Assembly: GCA_015680685.1 (NCBI GenBank)
Contig: MNCI01006123.1
Location: 2,300 to 58,441, forward strand
DNA from: Gnetum montanum
Lineage: Eukaryota; Streptophyta; Gnetopsida; Gnetales; Gnetaceae
DNA: 56,142 nt
Direction of reading: 5' to 3'
Shown in pieces: positions 1-10,560 of the stretch. The position numbers were made by a program, and so were the translations under genes. The notes beneath the pieces were generated by a model, which ran no database searches, was not told the origin of the DNA, and saw only the letters and a list, made by a program, of their open reading frames with translations. Position 1 is the stretch's first letter. Each line of letters opens with the position of its first letter.

Positions 1-306
1 TTTAAGTTTTAAGAATGTCAAGAATATCACTGTACCCTTGAACAAAACCTCTTATTTGTAGAGTGGATGAGTGGGTGTAATGGGCTCATTGTCCATATAA
101 TTGATCACTCGAACTTGATAACATAGAACACACCTCAACCAATGATCCACATGAGTGCTTTATTCGTAGATGAGATTACTTACAAAAGCATAAAAAGATA
201 AAAAGATAAAAAAGAAATTGAAAAATGAAAAACTATAAAACAAAAAGTTGTAAAATCAAAGAAAATAAAAAGTGGTTATTAATCTTGCTTGTTACTAGAA
301 TGAGGG

Positions 307-322
307 GTATCCCCCATAACTA
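307..322 (-). promoter_or_regulatory. Internal polypurine box of element E
   Basis: On the minus strand this reads CTTAGTTATGGGGGATAC. It matches the boxes just after integrase in B (25167-25184) and D (36469-36487) and after protease in C (20271-20290), and resembles the terminal polypurine tracts of the same elements. A role as a second plus-strand priming site is inferred. Confidence 0.45.
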
Positions 323-589
323 AGTGGTTGAGGATGGCAAGGATTAATAAACAGGAGATGAGGATCCTTGCATGTTGGAAATATTGGAACCCGATCATAC
401 TTACCCCATTGGGGTTCACACACTTGATTATGGTAAGCATAGTGGGGCAATTGGTAAGATGTGGTTCTTGGGTAAAGAGTTGACCCACTATGATGTTTTT
501 GATCATTAGATGGTATGCAAGGATCAGGATGTTGCCTTCCATGGTTGGGTTCATTGGGCTATATGGTTGTTGGAGTGTTGGTTGGTGGT

Positions 590-2105
590 CCTAATGAAGT
601 AACATGAGGTGTTGGGTTTGAAGATAAAGGTGCACCATAGTGTGGGACTTGTGCTGAGTTGGAGGATGCAGTGGTCTCAGAATTGTGTTGTCCCTTCTTA
701 CGGTCATGTTTAAAGAAGGGATGCCTTTGATGTTGCTGAGGTCTCTCACTGCTGTTGGAAATAGTAGCACAAGTAACGTTCTAGGGTTGTTGATGTGGTG
801 CAGGCATCCTAGGAACAGTTGGTGGTGATGTATAAGGAGGGAAAGGATGAGAATGTTGAAAATTAGGAGGAGTATAAGGTGCACAAGGCGGTGGTTGTGT
901 TGAGGACATGGGCTAATAGTATTGAGGAGAATAGTAATGTGGTGAGATAGAGTATGTTGACCCAGTTGGGGAAACAAGATGTTGAATAAGATAAACATTT
1001 GGATTTGGATGATACGAAGGGTGTCTTCAGTTTAAGGGTGTCTTCCCCCACAATTGGGATTGTTGCCACTGTGATCGAACACAATATCTTTGTATGAACT
1101 CTAGATGTAACGTGTTTCTCCAATGCTTATATAAATGTAACAAGATTGGGCATTGGCCCTTGGGGTGATTGTATAGGCATATGTTGCATTCATATGTATG
1201 ATTGACAGTTGAGCTCTTATTTTTCTTATCCCTTCTTTCCGATTGTCTACTGAGACATTGTCCTACTTCTTGGGTTGTCAAAACTCTATCTTCAATGATG
1301 TTGATAAATTCTCCACACTTTTTATGTGTCCATTCCAACATCTTATTGATCTTTGCCTCGAATTCCTCTAGTGATTGTTGTACTAGCAAAGAGGGTTCTT
1401 CCACCTTGAGATTGGTTGATTTCTCCTTTTTGCCATTATGGACCTTTGTTAAGTTGAGATTTTGGTCCCTTTGATGTTTTTCAACACTCTCCCATCTAGC
1501 CATTTCTCCTTCTTCTTTTGCTACCCGCTTAATAAGCTCTTGGACTTGATGGGTTCACAGTTCATATAGTTGCCCTTGGGCATACATCCCTAAGGTTTCT
1601 CTTGTTGCATCACGAAGCCCATCAATGATATGGTACATTAGCCTTTCCTTGGAGAACCCATGGCCTGGACAGTTGTTTAATAGTGCATAATATCTTTCTA
1701 AGGCCATGTCCAAGGGTTCATTGTGTGCTTGTTTTCACTCTTGGATTTGTTTCCTTAAGGCTGACACTCTTATGTAGGTTTGATATCTTTTATTAAAGAG
1801 TTCTACCATTGTTGGCCAACGTCATATGGAATTTGGTTTTAACGATCTATACCATACTTTTTCTTGGCCAACGAGTGTCATAGGGAAGAGCTTGAGTTTT
1901 TGCCAACTATTATCAATGTTGTTCCATGCGCAGGCATCATAGAAGGCTTGTAAGTGTTGATGCAGATCTAAGTCATAGCCTCCTGAGAAATTGGGAAAGT
2001 TGTTTAAATCGAGCCTGGGTAGACGGCTCTTTTTACGATGCCTATAGAAGATTTGAACAGTCTCTTGTATTTGTGTTAGGCTTGTAGTGGCCAGTGGGGG
2101 TTCAT
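590..2105 (-). pseudogene. Element E gag remnant
   Basis: Capsid-like retrotransposon gag broken into several frames. Near 1822-2040 the sense strand reads NFPNFSGGYDLDLHQ followed by WQKLKLFP and WYRSL, the same core found in the gags of A, B, C and D. At 1100-1200 there is a zinc-knuckle-like motif, ECNICLYNHPKGQCP, with spacing C-x2-C-x3-H-x4-C, one residue shorter than the usual C-x2-C-x4-H-x4-C. The C-terminal part (about 1000-590) is rich in Pro, His, Tyr and Gln. The N-terminal third is missing because the sequence jumps at the N at 2106 into LTR sequence. No single frame is intact, so it is not expected to make protein. Confidence 0.7.
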
Positions 2106-2106
2106 N
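2106..2106. other. Single N at a sequence discontinuity
   Basis: Left of this base is element E gag at about its EPPLAT motif. Right of it is LTR sequence matching position 4082 of element A's LTR (TTCCCACTTGGACTAGT). The E gag N-terminus, primer-binding site and first ~125 bases of LTR are absent. This looks like a collapsed or mis-joined gap rather than a biological junction. Confidence 0.6.
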
Positions 2107-2803
2107 TTGTTTTCCCACTTGGACTAGTATTGGCTTTGTCATGTATGGTTTAGTTCAGAGTGACGTGTATGATGTGTTTCTAACCTAATGCTACTCCTGA
2201 AGGTAATGGAAGATAATATTAACTAAGCTAAGGGAGAAAGGGTGAGAAGGAATCTAGCTAACCTAAGTGTGATGAGCATCCGTTCCTTGATTGACCATAC
2301 ACATCTTGGACTTCGTTCATGACTACCATTGGGATTACCAAGCGCAGATCCTAGGTACACTATTGGGTTACCAAGTAGTCACACTTAAATGCTCGTAATC
2401 AAGTCGTACTCATTCTGCATTTTAACAAGAGTTTAAGGGTGAGAAGAGATTAACTAGGAAAGTAGTAAATAACAATTAATTAAATAATTAAACTAAGTGA
2501 ATGCTGTAATGATGAAGTAATCTCCATCTTTATTGCTGGTCATGTGTGTGTCCAAGTATGTCACACTCGAATAAAGGATGTTGTACAATTACAATCACCA
2601 CACTGCGGGCATACACTGTGAGGAAAAGGGTTGAGAGAAAGAAATTAAAACACTTAAACTAAGAACTACTTACTTTTTTCTTCCTAACTAACTCCTCTTA
2701 TTTATAGATGAGGAGACAGACTATGATAATTAGTACAAAATAGCGTAGCAAGGATGAAAGATCGCGAACACGATATCACAGTGCACTAAATGGCAACTCA
2801 TCA
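2107..2803 (-). repeat. 5' LTR of element E, truncated on the internal side
   Basis: Similar to the element A LTR at 3954-4854, sharing TTGGGTTACCAAGTA, CTCGTAATCAAGTCGTACTC and a GCGGGCAT box, and ending CAACTCATCA at 2803. Directly to the right, element A gag resumes at a GIYAQ/LG-coding segment. It carries one GATATC core (2767-2783) upstream of the TATA box on the sense strand. Confidence 0.7.
2698..2706 (-). promoter_or_regulatory. TATA box of element E LTR
   Basis: The + strand reads TTATTTATA, so the minus strand has TATAAATAA, about 100 bases from the LTR edge. The same CTCTTATTTATAGAT context occurs in both LTRs of element C and the solo LTR at 32776. Confidence 0.55.
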
Positions 2804-3840
2804 CTTGGGCATAAATCCCAAGGGTCTCCCTCATTGCATTACGAAGCCCATCTATGATGTGGAAAAGTTGCTCTTTTTGAGAGAAATCATGGCTGGGACA
2901 TCTATGTAGTAGAAAATAGTATCTATTCAAGGTCACATCTAAGGGTTCATGATTTTCTTGCTTCCACCCTTGGATTTGTTTTCTTAGGTTGGATACTCTT
3001 ACATAGGTTTGGAATTTTTTGTTGAAAAATTCCAGCATTATGGACCACTAGTGGATAGAACTTGGTTCCAACAATCTATACCAACTTTTAGCTTCGTCTA
3101 TTAGTGTCCTAGGAAAGAGCTTAAGCTTTTGCCACTTATTTTTGATATTTTGCAAGGCACAAGAATCATGAAAGGTTTGTAAGTGATGTTGTGGATTAGA
3201 ATTAAAGCCTCCCCTAAATTTAGGAATGTTGTTCATGTCAAGCCATTTGATGTGACTATCCCTTTGGTGCCTTTGGGATATTTAAACTACCTCCCTAATC
3301 TATGTCAGGTTCCTAGTAGCCAACAAGGGTTCATCTGTACTAGACATGTCATGATGATAATCTATATTTTTATTCATCTGATTTTGATGATCTTGTCTAT
3401 GCTCATTTTGATGTCTTTGATTTTGCCCTTGGGTTTGATTTCTATCTTTATCTTGACCCCATAGTGGAGCTCTATCTCTATACCTATGTTCATCTTCGTC
3501 AGACCTAGACATTGAAGAGGAAGAGGAAGATGAGGAACTGGGGGAATCGCCATGGCTCCTATAGTTCTCCCCATGGTCCCTTAATTTATCTTCTTTAGTT
3601 TTAGAGGAGGTCTTAGGCCTTGAGGCCTTCCTTGGTTAAGGACTTACTTCATCTCCTCTAGGGTTATTTACCTTAAGTGAATGTAGTCCTTGAGTGTCAT
3701 CAGGGTGGTCATGAACATATGAAACCCCTGCATGAAGTTGGTCACTCTTTCTCAACATATATTTTGTTAGTTCTTCAATGAATGTTCTTGCCAGACAATG
3801 CATTATCGCTTCCTTGTGAAAAAGACATTATTTTTAGTTA
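2804..3840 (-). pseudogene. Element A gag remnant, interrupted by element E
   Basis: Decayed gag read downward from the A leader. The 3574-3300 part encodes an Asp/Arg/His/Gln-rich charged linker. The 3236-3048 part carries the capsid-like core (MNNIPKFRGG, WQKLKLFPRTL, SWYRLLEPSSI). The 3038-2804 part continues with FFNKKFQTYVRVSNLRKQ and RNAMRETLGIYAQ, then stops exactly at the LTR end of element E. The rest of A is expected beyond the left edge. Several frames and stops mean it is not functional. Confidence 0.75.
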
Positions 3841-3934
3841 ATGATGTGTGTGATTTAATATTTTCTGAAAGATATATTGTTAATGCATTTACAACGATCG
3901 TGTATAATATAACTAATTTAGATAACTAGCACCA

Positions 3935-3952
3935 TCCCTGGCAACGGTGTCA
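3935..3952 (-). other. Primer-binding site of element A (tRNA-Asp type)
   Basis: The minus strand reads TGACACCGTTGCCAGGGA, one base inside the LTR edge. It matches the complement of the 3' end of plant tRNA-Asp (TGGCGCCGTTGCCGGGGA) at 15 of 18 positions, with only transition differences. Confidence 0.7.
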
Positions 3953-3953
3953 A

Positions 3954-4854
3954 TAATGAGCGGCAAGGTACCCCTACATCCAACCATACGAATAACACGC
4001 ATTTAGGCACAATTCGGTCAAATTTTGTGGATGGGACTAGTTGTGCATCTAAATCATTATGCCTTGATCGTAGTTCACTATCTTCCCACTTGGACTAGTG
4101 GTAACTTTGTCAAGTATGGTTTAGTCCAAAGTGAGCCATATGATGATTGATGTTGTTCAGCCCTAAGCTACTCATAATGATAATAAGGAACTTAATTGTT
4201 TAATATAATTAACAATGGAAAGTAAAGTTTAAACTAGCCTATGTGCGATGAGTATCCATTCCTAATCATCCGTACATGCTTTGGACTTCGCATAACTACC
4301 ACTGGGATTACCAAGCATACATCATTGGGCGTACCAAATGATACACTATTGGGTTACCAAGTAATTACACTATAGTGCTTGTGATTAGTCGTACTCATTC
4401 TGCTTAACGACAAAACTAATAAAGAGTAATAAATGGAAACATTAACTAAGGAAAACAGTAAACATTTAAGTGATTTACATTAATTAAAAGCAATAATAAA
4501 GTTAAGTGGATGCTGCAATGATGGAAGTCATCTCAATCTTTATTTCCGAACATGCAACGTGTTCAAGTATGTCACACTCAAATAAGGATGTCGTACAATC
4601 ATTTAACATCACACTACGAGCATGCATTGGAGACTAACAAAACTTTGAAATAAAAAATCTATGAATTTATTATATCTTTTTATGCTATCTGCTATATCCC
4701 AACCATGCACCCAAGTGTGGTATTTTTAGGCCTGCACGGAAGGGTCAATATCAAATATCTAACATTGGAGGTTGTGCCCTGATATTGGATACCTGACATT
4801 GCAGCCTCGATATCAAATACTTGATATCATGGATCTACAAAACATGACTCATCA
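3954..4854 (-). repeat. 5' LTR of element A
   Basis: Starts TAATGAGCGGCAAGG (a decayed TGATGAG) next to the primer-binding site and ends CATGACTCATCA at 4854. Shares AGGTACCCCTACA, CCATACGAAT and paired TTGGGTTACCAAG motifs with the LTRs of B, C and D. Several GATATC-like cores lie at about 4745-4835, the U3 side on the minus strand. Its partner LTR is not in the window. Confidence 0.75.
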
Positions 4855-4888
4855 CTTTTCATTATATTGAAAACAATGTTTAGGGTGT

Positions 4889-5045
4889 TGGAACCTTAAA
4901 ATAATTGTAATATAGGTTCACCTCAAGATATTTAGTTCAATTATTACTTTACAACTCAGCATTGCTTGCTAGAATTAAATCCATGACTTGGAACTTTTAA
5001 ATCAAAAGTCTTACCACTAGGTTAATACCTTCATTGTTATATTGA
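4889..5045 (-). repeat. Dispersed SINE-like / unclassified repeat
   Basis: Two pieces recur elsewhere. GGAACCTTAAAATAATTGTA at about 4890-4935 recurs in reverse orientation near 28465-28515. The piece at 4955-5045 recurs at 9129-9215. On the minus strand the second piece reads CCTAGTGGTAAGACTTTTGA followed by CATGGATTTAATTC, resembling A and B boxes of a tRNA-derived SINE. No target duplication was identified. Confidence 0.35.
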
Positions 5046-5074
5046 AAATAATGTTACTACTACACTAAAAAAGG

Positions 5075-5235
5075 ATAATTAGCTAGAGCCATAATGCTTA
5101 TCCTATTAAGCGAGATCCTAGGAGGGTCAGTAGATGAGTCAAAGCCTAACCTTTTCAAATGGCTATGCTCGAACTTGAATCTAGGTCTTTCACTTGGGAA
5201 ATGAGTACCTTACTATCACTCCAAGGATCCATAAT
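5075..5235 (-). repeat. tRNA-derived SINE-like copy
   Basis: The minus strand has an A-box-like GGAGTGATAGTAAGGTACTC (about 5203-5222), then about 20 bases later a B-box-like TAGATTCAAGTTCGAGC (about 5167-5183), the order and spacing of a Pol III promoter. The downstream body has no coding sense. No flanking duplication is clear. Confidence 0.4.
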
Positions 5236-5439
5236 GTTACCACTACATTATCCAACTAAATTAAAAAATTGTGGCAATTTTTTTATTAACAGGCCCTTTT
5301 AAAAAGTAAAAAAATGGGGAGGGGATTATCCTAAGCCGCGATGTCAATGAACACCCTAATTATTATATTATCGACGTTGTATAAACAACCTAATTATTAA
5401 TTTTTTTATTTTTATTTTTCGGCGTGTCGCACCCGAACA

Positions 5440-5991
5440 GTCTAAAATTTTGATCTTTGTTGGGTTCATTTGCTCGCCAAAATTTCCATTTAACGGAGGC
5501 ACGCACGGCTTGAAGACTGAACTTCCGTCTTTTAACACGAAAAGGGGAGAGAGTGAATTTCAGAGCAAACATCTTCATTTCTCGATTTTAGCTACAGAAG
5601 TTCATTTTGAAGATCATTCGGCAGTAATCGTTAATAGTTTGCGGTATCTTTCCAACTCTAATTGTGCAGGGTGGTTTTTTGTTTATGAAACATAGTATGG
5701 GTTTTAGGTTTTTAGCGGATGGTGTGAAATTCAATTATATATATGTGAAATTCGATTTTGTAAACGATGAAACTGAGCTAGGATTAACCCATCCATAGGA
5801 ACGATGCTTACTTGGGTTTCAGTATTTTTTTGGTGTCTAAGAGATTTTAAGTCGATGGGTGGAAAAGACAACATAATACTGCTTGCCCTGTTTGTTTATT
5901 TTCAAATTTGATTCTCTTGGTGAAGTAGTTTAAATTTTTATGATTCTGTTATACATAACTTGTTGCTGTTTCAGATCCTTGGGTAGCTGCA
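5440..5991 (+). other. Presumed promoter/5' leader of the RNA-binding protein gene
   Basis: Sequence upstream of the start codon. A good acceptor, TTGTTGCTGTTTCAG, ends at 5974, 17 bases before the ATG, suggesting a leader intron with a non-coding first exon around 5450-5645. Possible donors are near 5643 (GCG|GTATCT) and nearby. A TATA box is not clear in the T-rich stretch at 5395-5420. Exact start and donor cannot be fixed from sequence alone. Confidence 0.35.
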
Positions 5992-8260
5992 ATGTCTTTC
6001 ATGAGGAAAGTTGGAAGCTTGCTATCACAATCTCTGCTTAAGAATGCAGCTTCTGCTTCAACTGGACTGTCTTCTAAGTCCTCAATTTTTAACGCTGTTC
6101 GTTATATGTCATCATCTAAGCTTTTTGTTGGAGGTACCTTAATTTATTTTCTTTACATGTATTTTTTTTAATCGCCTTGTGGCTTAAATTCGCTGAGTAG
6201 CACTAATTCTTGGTTTCATCGGACAGGCCTTTCTTGGTCCATTGATGAAGAATCACTGAGACAGGCATTTTCCCAGTTTGGACAGGTCGTTGAAGGTGTG
6301 TGAGCATTGTTGTTCAAATATGAATGCCCTAATAAATGTTGATGGGTTATTTACCTGTGTTCTTGCTTTTTGTACTTTGTTTTTGTTCAAATCTAAATTT
6401 TTTTTCTTATTTTTAACATATGCTTAATTTTATTTGTTTTTGCTCTGCAGTCAGAGTGATTTTGGAAAGGGAGACTGGTAGGTCTAGAGGCTTTGGATTT
6501 GTCACTTTTGGATCCCCTGAGGAATCAGCTGCAGCCTTGCAGCAAATGCATGGCACGGTATGTGTATGAATCAAAGTTGTTGTTCATCTTTGTATGAGCC
6601 TTATGATACCCATTTGGGTTTGGGTTAAAGCTTGAATCTTATTACAGCAGTGCACTTTATGAAAAACAAAAAAATCTTGTTTTTTTTCCCACAAGACTGA
6701 AACAGTAACTCTCAGTTCGACATGAATTTTAAAATATTATCTCCATTTATTTGGAAAGGTTATGATAAGGTCTGCAGTCTTTGGAACTTGTTGCATTACC
6801 TTGACTTTTGTCCATATTACATGATATGTCTGATGCCTAACTCCTGCATTGCCTATACGCAATTTACCTAGTATCCTATTTCCTGCTGTATGGCATCGAA
6901 TCTTAATCAGTGAATCTTATTCTATGGTATAAGGTCTCACCAAATCTGTACCTATCTATTCGTACTTACTTCCAAGATCAATGGAAATCCGTTGTATTAG
7001 TTCACCAGTTCCTTGTCATTTAGGGAAGTTACATCATTTGTTCGTTTTCTTTTTAGGATTTTTTTCTGTTTTATGCCCTTTCCAGTTTCTCAAGCTTTTT
7101 CTATGATGGAATTTAGGGTAATTTGAAAAACCTTTATTTCCGTAGTCTAATTTGGGTTTTTTAGGTTCAGTTTTGATTCCACGATTGTCGGAAACACCTT
7201 GCTATTGAGGCTCATTATAAAAGTAAAAATTTTATGTACATTAGAATTCTCAAAGAAGCCAACAAAAAATTAGAATGTGCTTTGATGTTACGCAATATAG
7301 AAACTGTCTCTATTCTATTTATTGGTGCTTAATTTAAGGCCCATTGTTATTTCATATAACATCTTATTTAGTCATCTTGAGTTGTTCTCTTTTATAGCAT
7401 TTTGGATTTTCTTTTCTGATGCATCGACTATTTATCAGGAACTTCAAGGCCGAGCCATTCGTGTTGAATATGCTGCAGAAAGGCCTAGAGGTTTTGGCGG
7501 TGGTGGTTTTGGTGGAGGTCCTGGTGGTTTTGCTGGGGGAGGCTATGGCAGAGGACCCTATACACCAGCTGGTTATAATACACCACAGTATGCTGGTAAC
7601 TACAGTGGTGGTTCTTCTGATGGTGGAAATGTTGGTTATGCTGCAAACTCAGTTAATAACTATGGTTGGGGACATGGAAACTCAGTTAACCAAAATGAGT
7701 TTGGTCAAGCCAGAAATTCTGACTTTAGTTATAATGCACCTGGAGCTGGTGGTTATTATAATGCACCTGGAACTGGTCATGGTTATAATGCACCTCAATA
7801 TGATGTTAACTACAGTGGTGGTTCTGCTATTGATGGAAATGTTGGTTATGGGGCAAACTCAGTAAATGAGTATGGATCTGGACATGGAAATTCAGCTAAC
7901 TACAGTGGTGGTTCTGCTATTGATGGAAATGTTGGTTATGGGGCAAACTCAGTAAATGAGTATGGATCTGGACATGGAAATTCAACTAACTACAATGAGT
8001 TTGGTCATGACAGAGGTTCTGAGTTTGATTACAAGCCTCATGAAGCTGGTGGTGGTTATACCACCTCTGAATTTGAAGGCAACCATGGTGGTGAGTCTGT
8101 TGCTAATGAAATTGGTGATTATGGTGCAAACTCAATCAATGATGATGGTTTGGAAGAGGGAAATTCAGCTAATAACAGTGAATTTGGTGGAGCTAGTGAT
8201 TCTGAAAATAATGGGAATGGAGACAGCAATGCTAGTGGAGCCGGAGAGGGCAAACACTGA
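5992..8260 (+). CDS. Glycine-rich RNA-binding protein, probably mitochondrial (ORRM3/ORRM5-like)
   Basis: Four coding exons: 5992-6133, 6227-6295, 6451-6557 and 7439-8260, all with GT-AG introns (93, 155 and 881 bases), giving 379 residues. Residues 1-42 are basic and Ser/Ala-rich without acidic residues, ending near YMSSSK, typical of a mitochondrial presequence. One RRM spans about 43-119, with RNP2 LFVGGL (44-49) and RNP1 RGFGFVTF (83-90), its aromatic residues present. The tail (120-379) starts Gly-rich, continues with Asn/Tyr/Ser/Gly repeats and becomes acidic at the end. The arrangement matches plant GR-RBP3/GR-RBP5, known as ORRM3/ORRM5, which act in mitochondrial RNA editing. That role here is inferred. 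The ATG has no upstream in-frame coding exon and begins the presequence. No neighbouring host gene is visible, and all exon phases join cleanly. Confidence 0.92.
7808..7987 (+). repeat. In-frame 90-bp tandem duplication in exon 4
   Basis: Two almost identical 90-base units (7808-7897 and 7898-7987) encode a 30-residue unit starting NYSGGSAIDGNVGYGANSVN (residues 230-259 and 260-289). More diverged copies flank them, for example NYSGGSSDGGNVGYAANSVN at about 7600-7660 and a decayed acidic copy at 8090-8170. The tail grows by whole-unit duplication. Confidence 0.9.
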
Positions 8261-8660
8261 TGCTGATGCCTTAATATCATATTCTCCAGGGCAACTATGC
8301 AATTTCTTGATTCTTTTTATGTTGAGAATCGATATTTTTGTTTTTTCAGTGTTAGGTTTATAGTTCTTATAAACTCATTGGAGGGGAAACCTTTTTCTCT
8401 GTTGGCACACCGTGAATGATACTTTGTAAATGAGATTTGCCAAGGGATAAATCTGCTGTGAATCAGAAGCATAAATTTTCCTGTCTGAATATATTAAGTT
8501 GCTTGTTAATATGGAAGGCAATTATAGCATGATATATTCACCAGATTGTGTAAACACTTTTCTAATATTCTAATGTTGACATTTGCAACTTCAATTAATT
8601 CAGCTCAGGGTATTCTTGAGGATTTGGTCATTTCAGGTAAGCTGAAATCGTGCTCTGCTG
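8261..8660 (+). other. 3' untranslated region and downstream flank of the RNA-binding protein gene
   Basis: AT-rich sequence after the TGA stop (8258-8260) with no coding sense. T-rich tracts and ATAAAT-like hexamers (about 8440-8480) could serve as near-upstream polyadenylation elements. The end point is not determinable by eye. Confidence 0.4.
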
Positions 8661-8885
8661 TTTAGCAATACCCTTGTTTGTTTGGACAGCTTCTTTGGAA
8701 ACTTTTAAGATGTTGACCGTTCTGGACCTGATTTTGTAAATATTTAGGGAACGTCACTTCGGTTACAAGGTACTTTTTGAAATCATATTACTGAGCAGGA
8801 TGTCTACTTTCTTTGCTTGGTTTAGGGTGTTTTATTTTAACATTTTTGCCATGATTTTGCCCGAGTTCAAATTCCATGTGGTAGA

Positions 8886-8988
8886 GATATTCTCATACAT
8901 GTTTTGTAAAGAAAAGGGGAAAACTCAATCATAGATACAAAATGTAAGGCAGCGATATTCTCGTACATTTTTTGTAAAGAAAAGGGGA
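8886..8988 (+). repeat. Short direct repeat, 37 bp twice
   Basis: GATATTCTCATACATGTTTT...AAAAGGGGAAA at 8886-8922 recurs with few changes at 8952-8988, 66 bases apart. It is a local duplication of unknown origin. Confidence 0.6.
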
Positions 8989-9128
8989 AATAGAGGAAAA
9001 TAAAGTTTTTGAAGCCAAACATTGCGGTACATAATCAACTTTATTTGAATTTGGAAAAAAATCAATAATGTTTTTGAAATTGGAACTTAAAGAATTGCAG
9101 TATAGTGCAATTAGAACTTTATAAGTGA

Positions 9129-9215
9129 GCATTTCCTACCAAAATCCAACCTATGATTTGGAGCTTTCAAATCAAGAGTCTTAGCATAAGGTTTACACCT
9201 CGTTGTTATTATATA
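9129..9215 (-). repeat. SINE-like repeat copy (matches 4955-5045)
   Basis: Shares the GATTTGGAGCTTTCAAATCA / AGAGTCTTAGCATAAGGTTT stretch with 4955-5045. The minus-strand order of an A-box-like then a B-box-like segment suggests a degraded tRNA-derived SINE. Confidence 0.35.
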
Positions 9216-10425
9216 TTATTATCTGGCATAGTTTTTGAACCATGAAAATAACTAGCTCATTTAGTTAAAACATATAAACCTTAGTACGAAGTTAATAAGG
9301 TAGTAATAAGTTACTAGTTAATTAGATTATGATAGGTTTTTATATAAGTTGTAAATTTATGCACTATGTACTTGAAATAATGTGTTTTAGCGGGGGAATT
9401 GTGTTGAAAGCAAAATACCACCAACTTGTTAATTAGTTTAGTTATATATTTATGATTTGGGCAAAAGAATCTTGCAAAAAGTGAGTTTAATTTTAATTAA
9501 TCTACTATGTTAAAAATGATCCAAGTTGCCATTTTACTAAATTCAATGTATTCCATAACAATTTTGGTGAAATCATTGTGATTGCATAATGAGAAGGATA
9601 ATTAATTCCAAGTTTGGTTATAAATCTTGTGCTTCAAAAGATTTCTAAATTTTCATAGATTGTTGTTTTCCAAGCATGCTTCCCTTGCAATATGAAAACA
9701 TAAATATTTCATTTCTTGTGCATTGCAATACGAAAACATAAATATAGAAGTTGTCCATTTGCTTTGAGCAAATATCTTGGTGGTATTGATGAAACATTAT
9801 TTAGCCTTACTTAGAGGTTCTTCTTGGAGCATTATGCTATATTATTTAGTGTTATTGATTGGCTTTCCTTAGAGGGTTATGGATGGAATATTATTTAGTA
9901 TTTAGTGTTACCAATCTACAACTAGTAGTTGACGTCATGGCCAAAATTATGGTGAGGTACTTAATTATTGCATTCTCAAATAAAGGATGAGTTTCCTTCC
10001 ACTACAAGGAATTTGAATAGAAGACCTATGGCCTTTAAGATTGTTGCACATGTTACTTGCATTCTTCTTCACTTAATGTCATCCCCTTACAATATAAAAT
10101 ATTAGTTAAATACATATTCTCAATGAAAGGGAAAATCTTGGCAAAGTTAGCTAGTGCAATCTTAATAGCTATAGAATAAAATGGTCATGTTTGCCTCACA
10201 TTTTAACTTATAGGATTTGGTCAAATGGTGAGCACAACAATATTGTTGGTAGTAGGTCCTTTCATCTTCTAACTAGGAATACAATAATTGAGTGTAAAGT
10301 AATGGTATTCTCCTTCCTATGTGGTTGCATTATCATATGTACCCTTAGGCATAGAGTCAACATGACACATTTGAGTATAACTCCTATAACTCAACATTTC
10401 CCACCAAAATTGAATTCATAACTAG
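9216..10425. other. Intergenic AT-rich sequence, no gene seen
   Basis: No coding frame with recognisable motifs. There are small internal repeats, such as TTGCAATATGAAAACATAAA near 9690 with a near-copy near 9725, and repeated ATTATTTAGT words at 9790-9905. Confidence 0.5.
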
Positions 10426-10429
10426 TTAA

Positions 10430-10560
10430 TGATAAGTAACTCAAGTAGTTAAGTAACGGTATTTTTAGGTAAAAGGTTACTAGTTCAAGTCATACTTGAA
10501 GCATCATTATATTTTCTATAATTCTATCATGTTGGTTATATGTTTTGGGATGTATTTATA
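10430..10560 (+). repeat. tRNA-derived SINE-like copy (family shared with 44110-44245)
   Basis: Reads AAGTAGTTAAGTAACGG (A-box-like) and GGTTACTAGTTCAAGTCATA (B-box-like), then CTTGAAGCATCATTATATTT. The copy at 44110-44245 has the same order with TAAGTAGTTAGCTCATTG, GGTTGCTAGTTTGAGTTACA and CTTGAGGCATTATTATATTT. Two copies sharing tRNA-like head and tail support a SINE family. Confidence 0.45.

Larger units (their letters stand above)
1..2105 (-). mobile_element. Element E: partial Ty3/gypsy internal region (gag, then 3' non-coding)
   Basis: This is the internal part of a minus-strand LTR element that runs off the left edge. Reading from 2105 downward there is a gag remnant with many stops and frameshifts, then a purine box (307-322) and a T-rich stretch on the sense strand (about 280-180), the same order seen after the integrase of elements B and D. 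Only about 290 bases separate the gag C-terminal region from the purine box, and I see no protease, RT or integrase there, so E may be gag-only. Its 5' LTR is the truncated copy at 2107-2803, and it lies inside the gag of element A. Confidence 0.7.

Noticed and set aside
1-180. Possible LTR of element E at the left edge (CCTCTTATTTGTAGAGTGGA, GCTTTATTCGTAG)
   Set aside because: The resemblance to the C/E TATA region is short and no terminus or paired motifs are visible before the edge.
7322-7438. Upstream extension of the exon 4 frame to an ATG at 7322
   Set aside because: It is intron sequence. The acceptor TTTATCAG ends at 7438 and the RRM continues from exon 3 in phase.
7419-8363. Second- and third-frame open readings over exon 4 of the RNA-binding protein gene
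   Set aside because: They are frame shadows of the repeat-rich exon. The RRM joins only to the frame ending at 8260.
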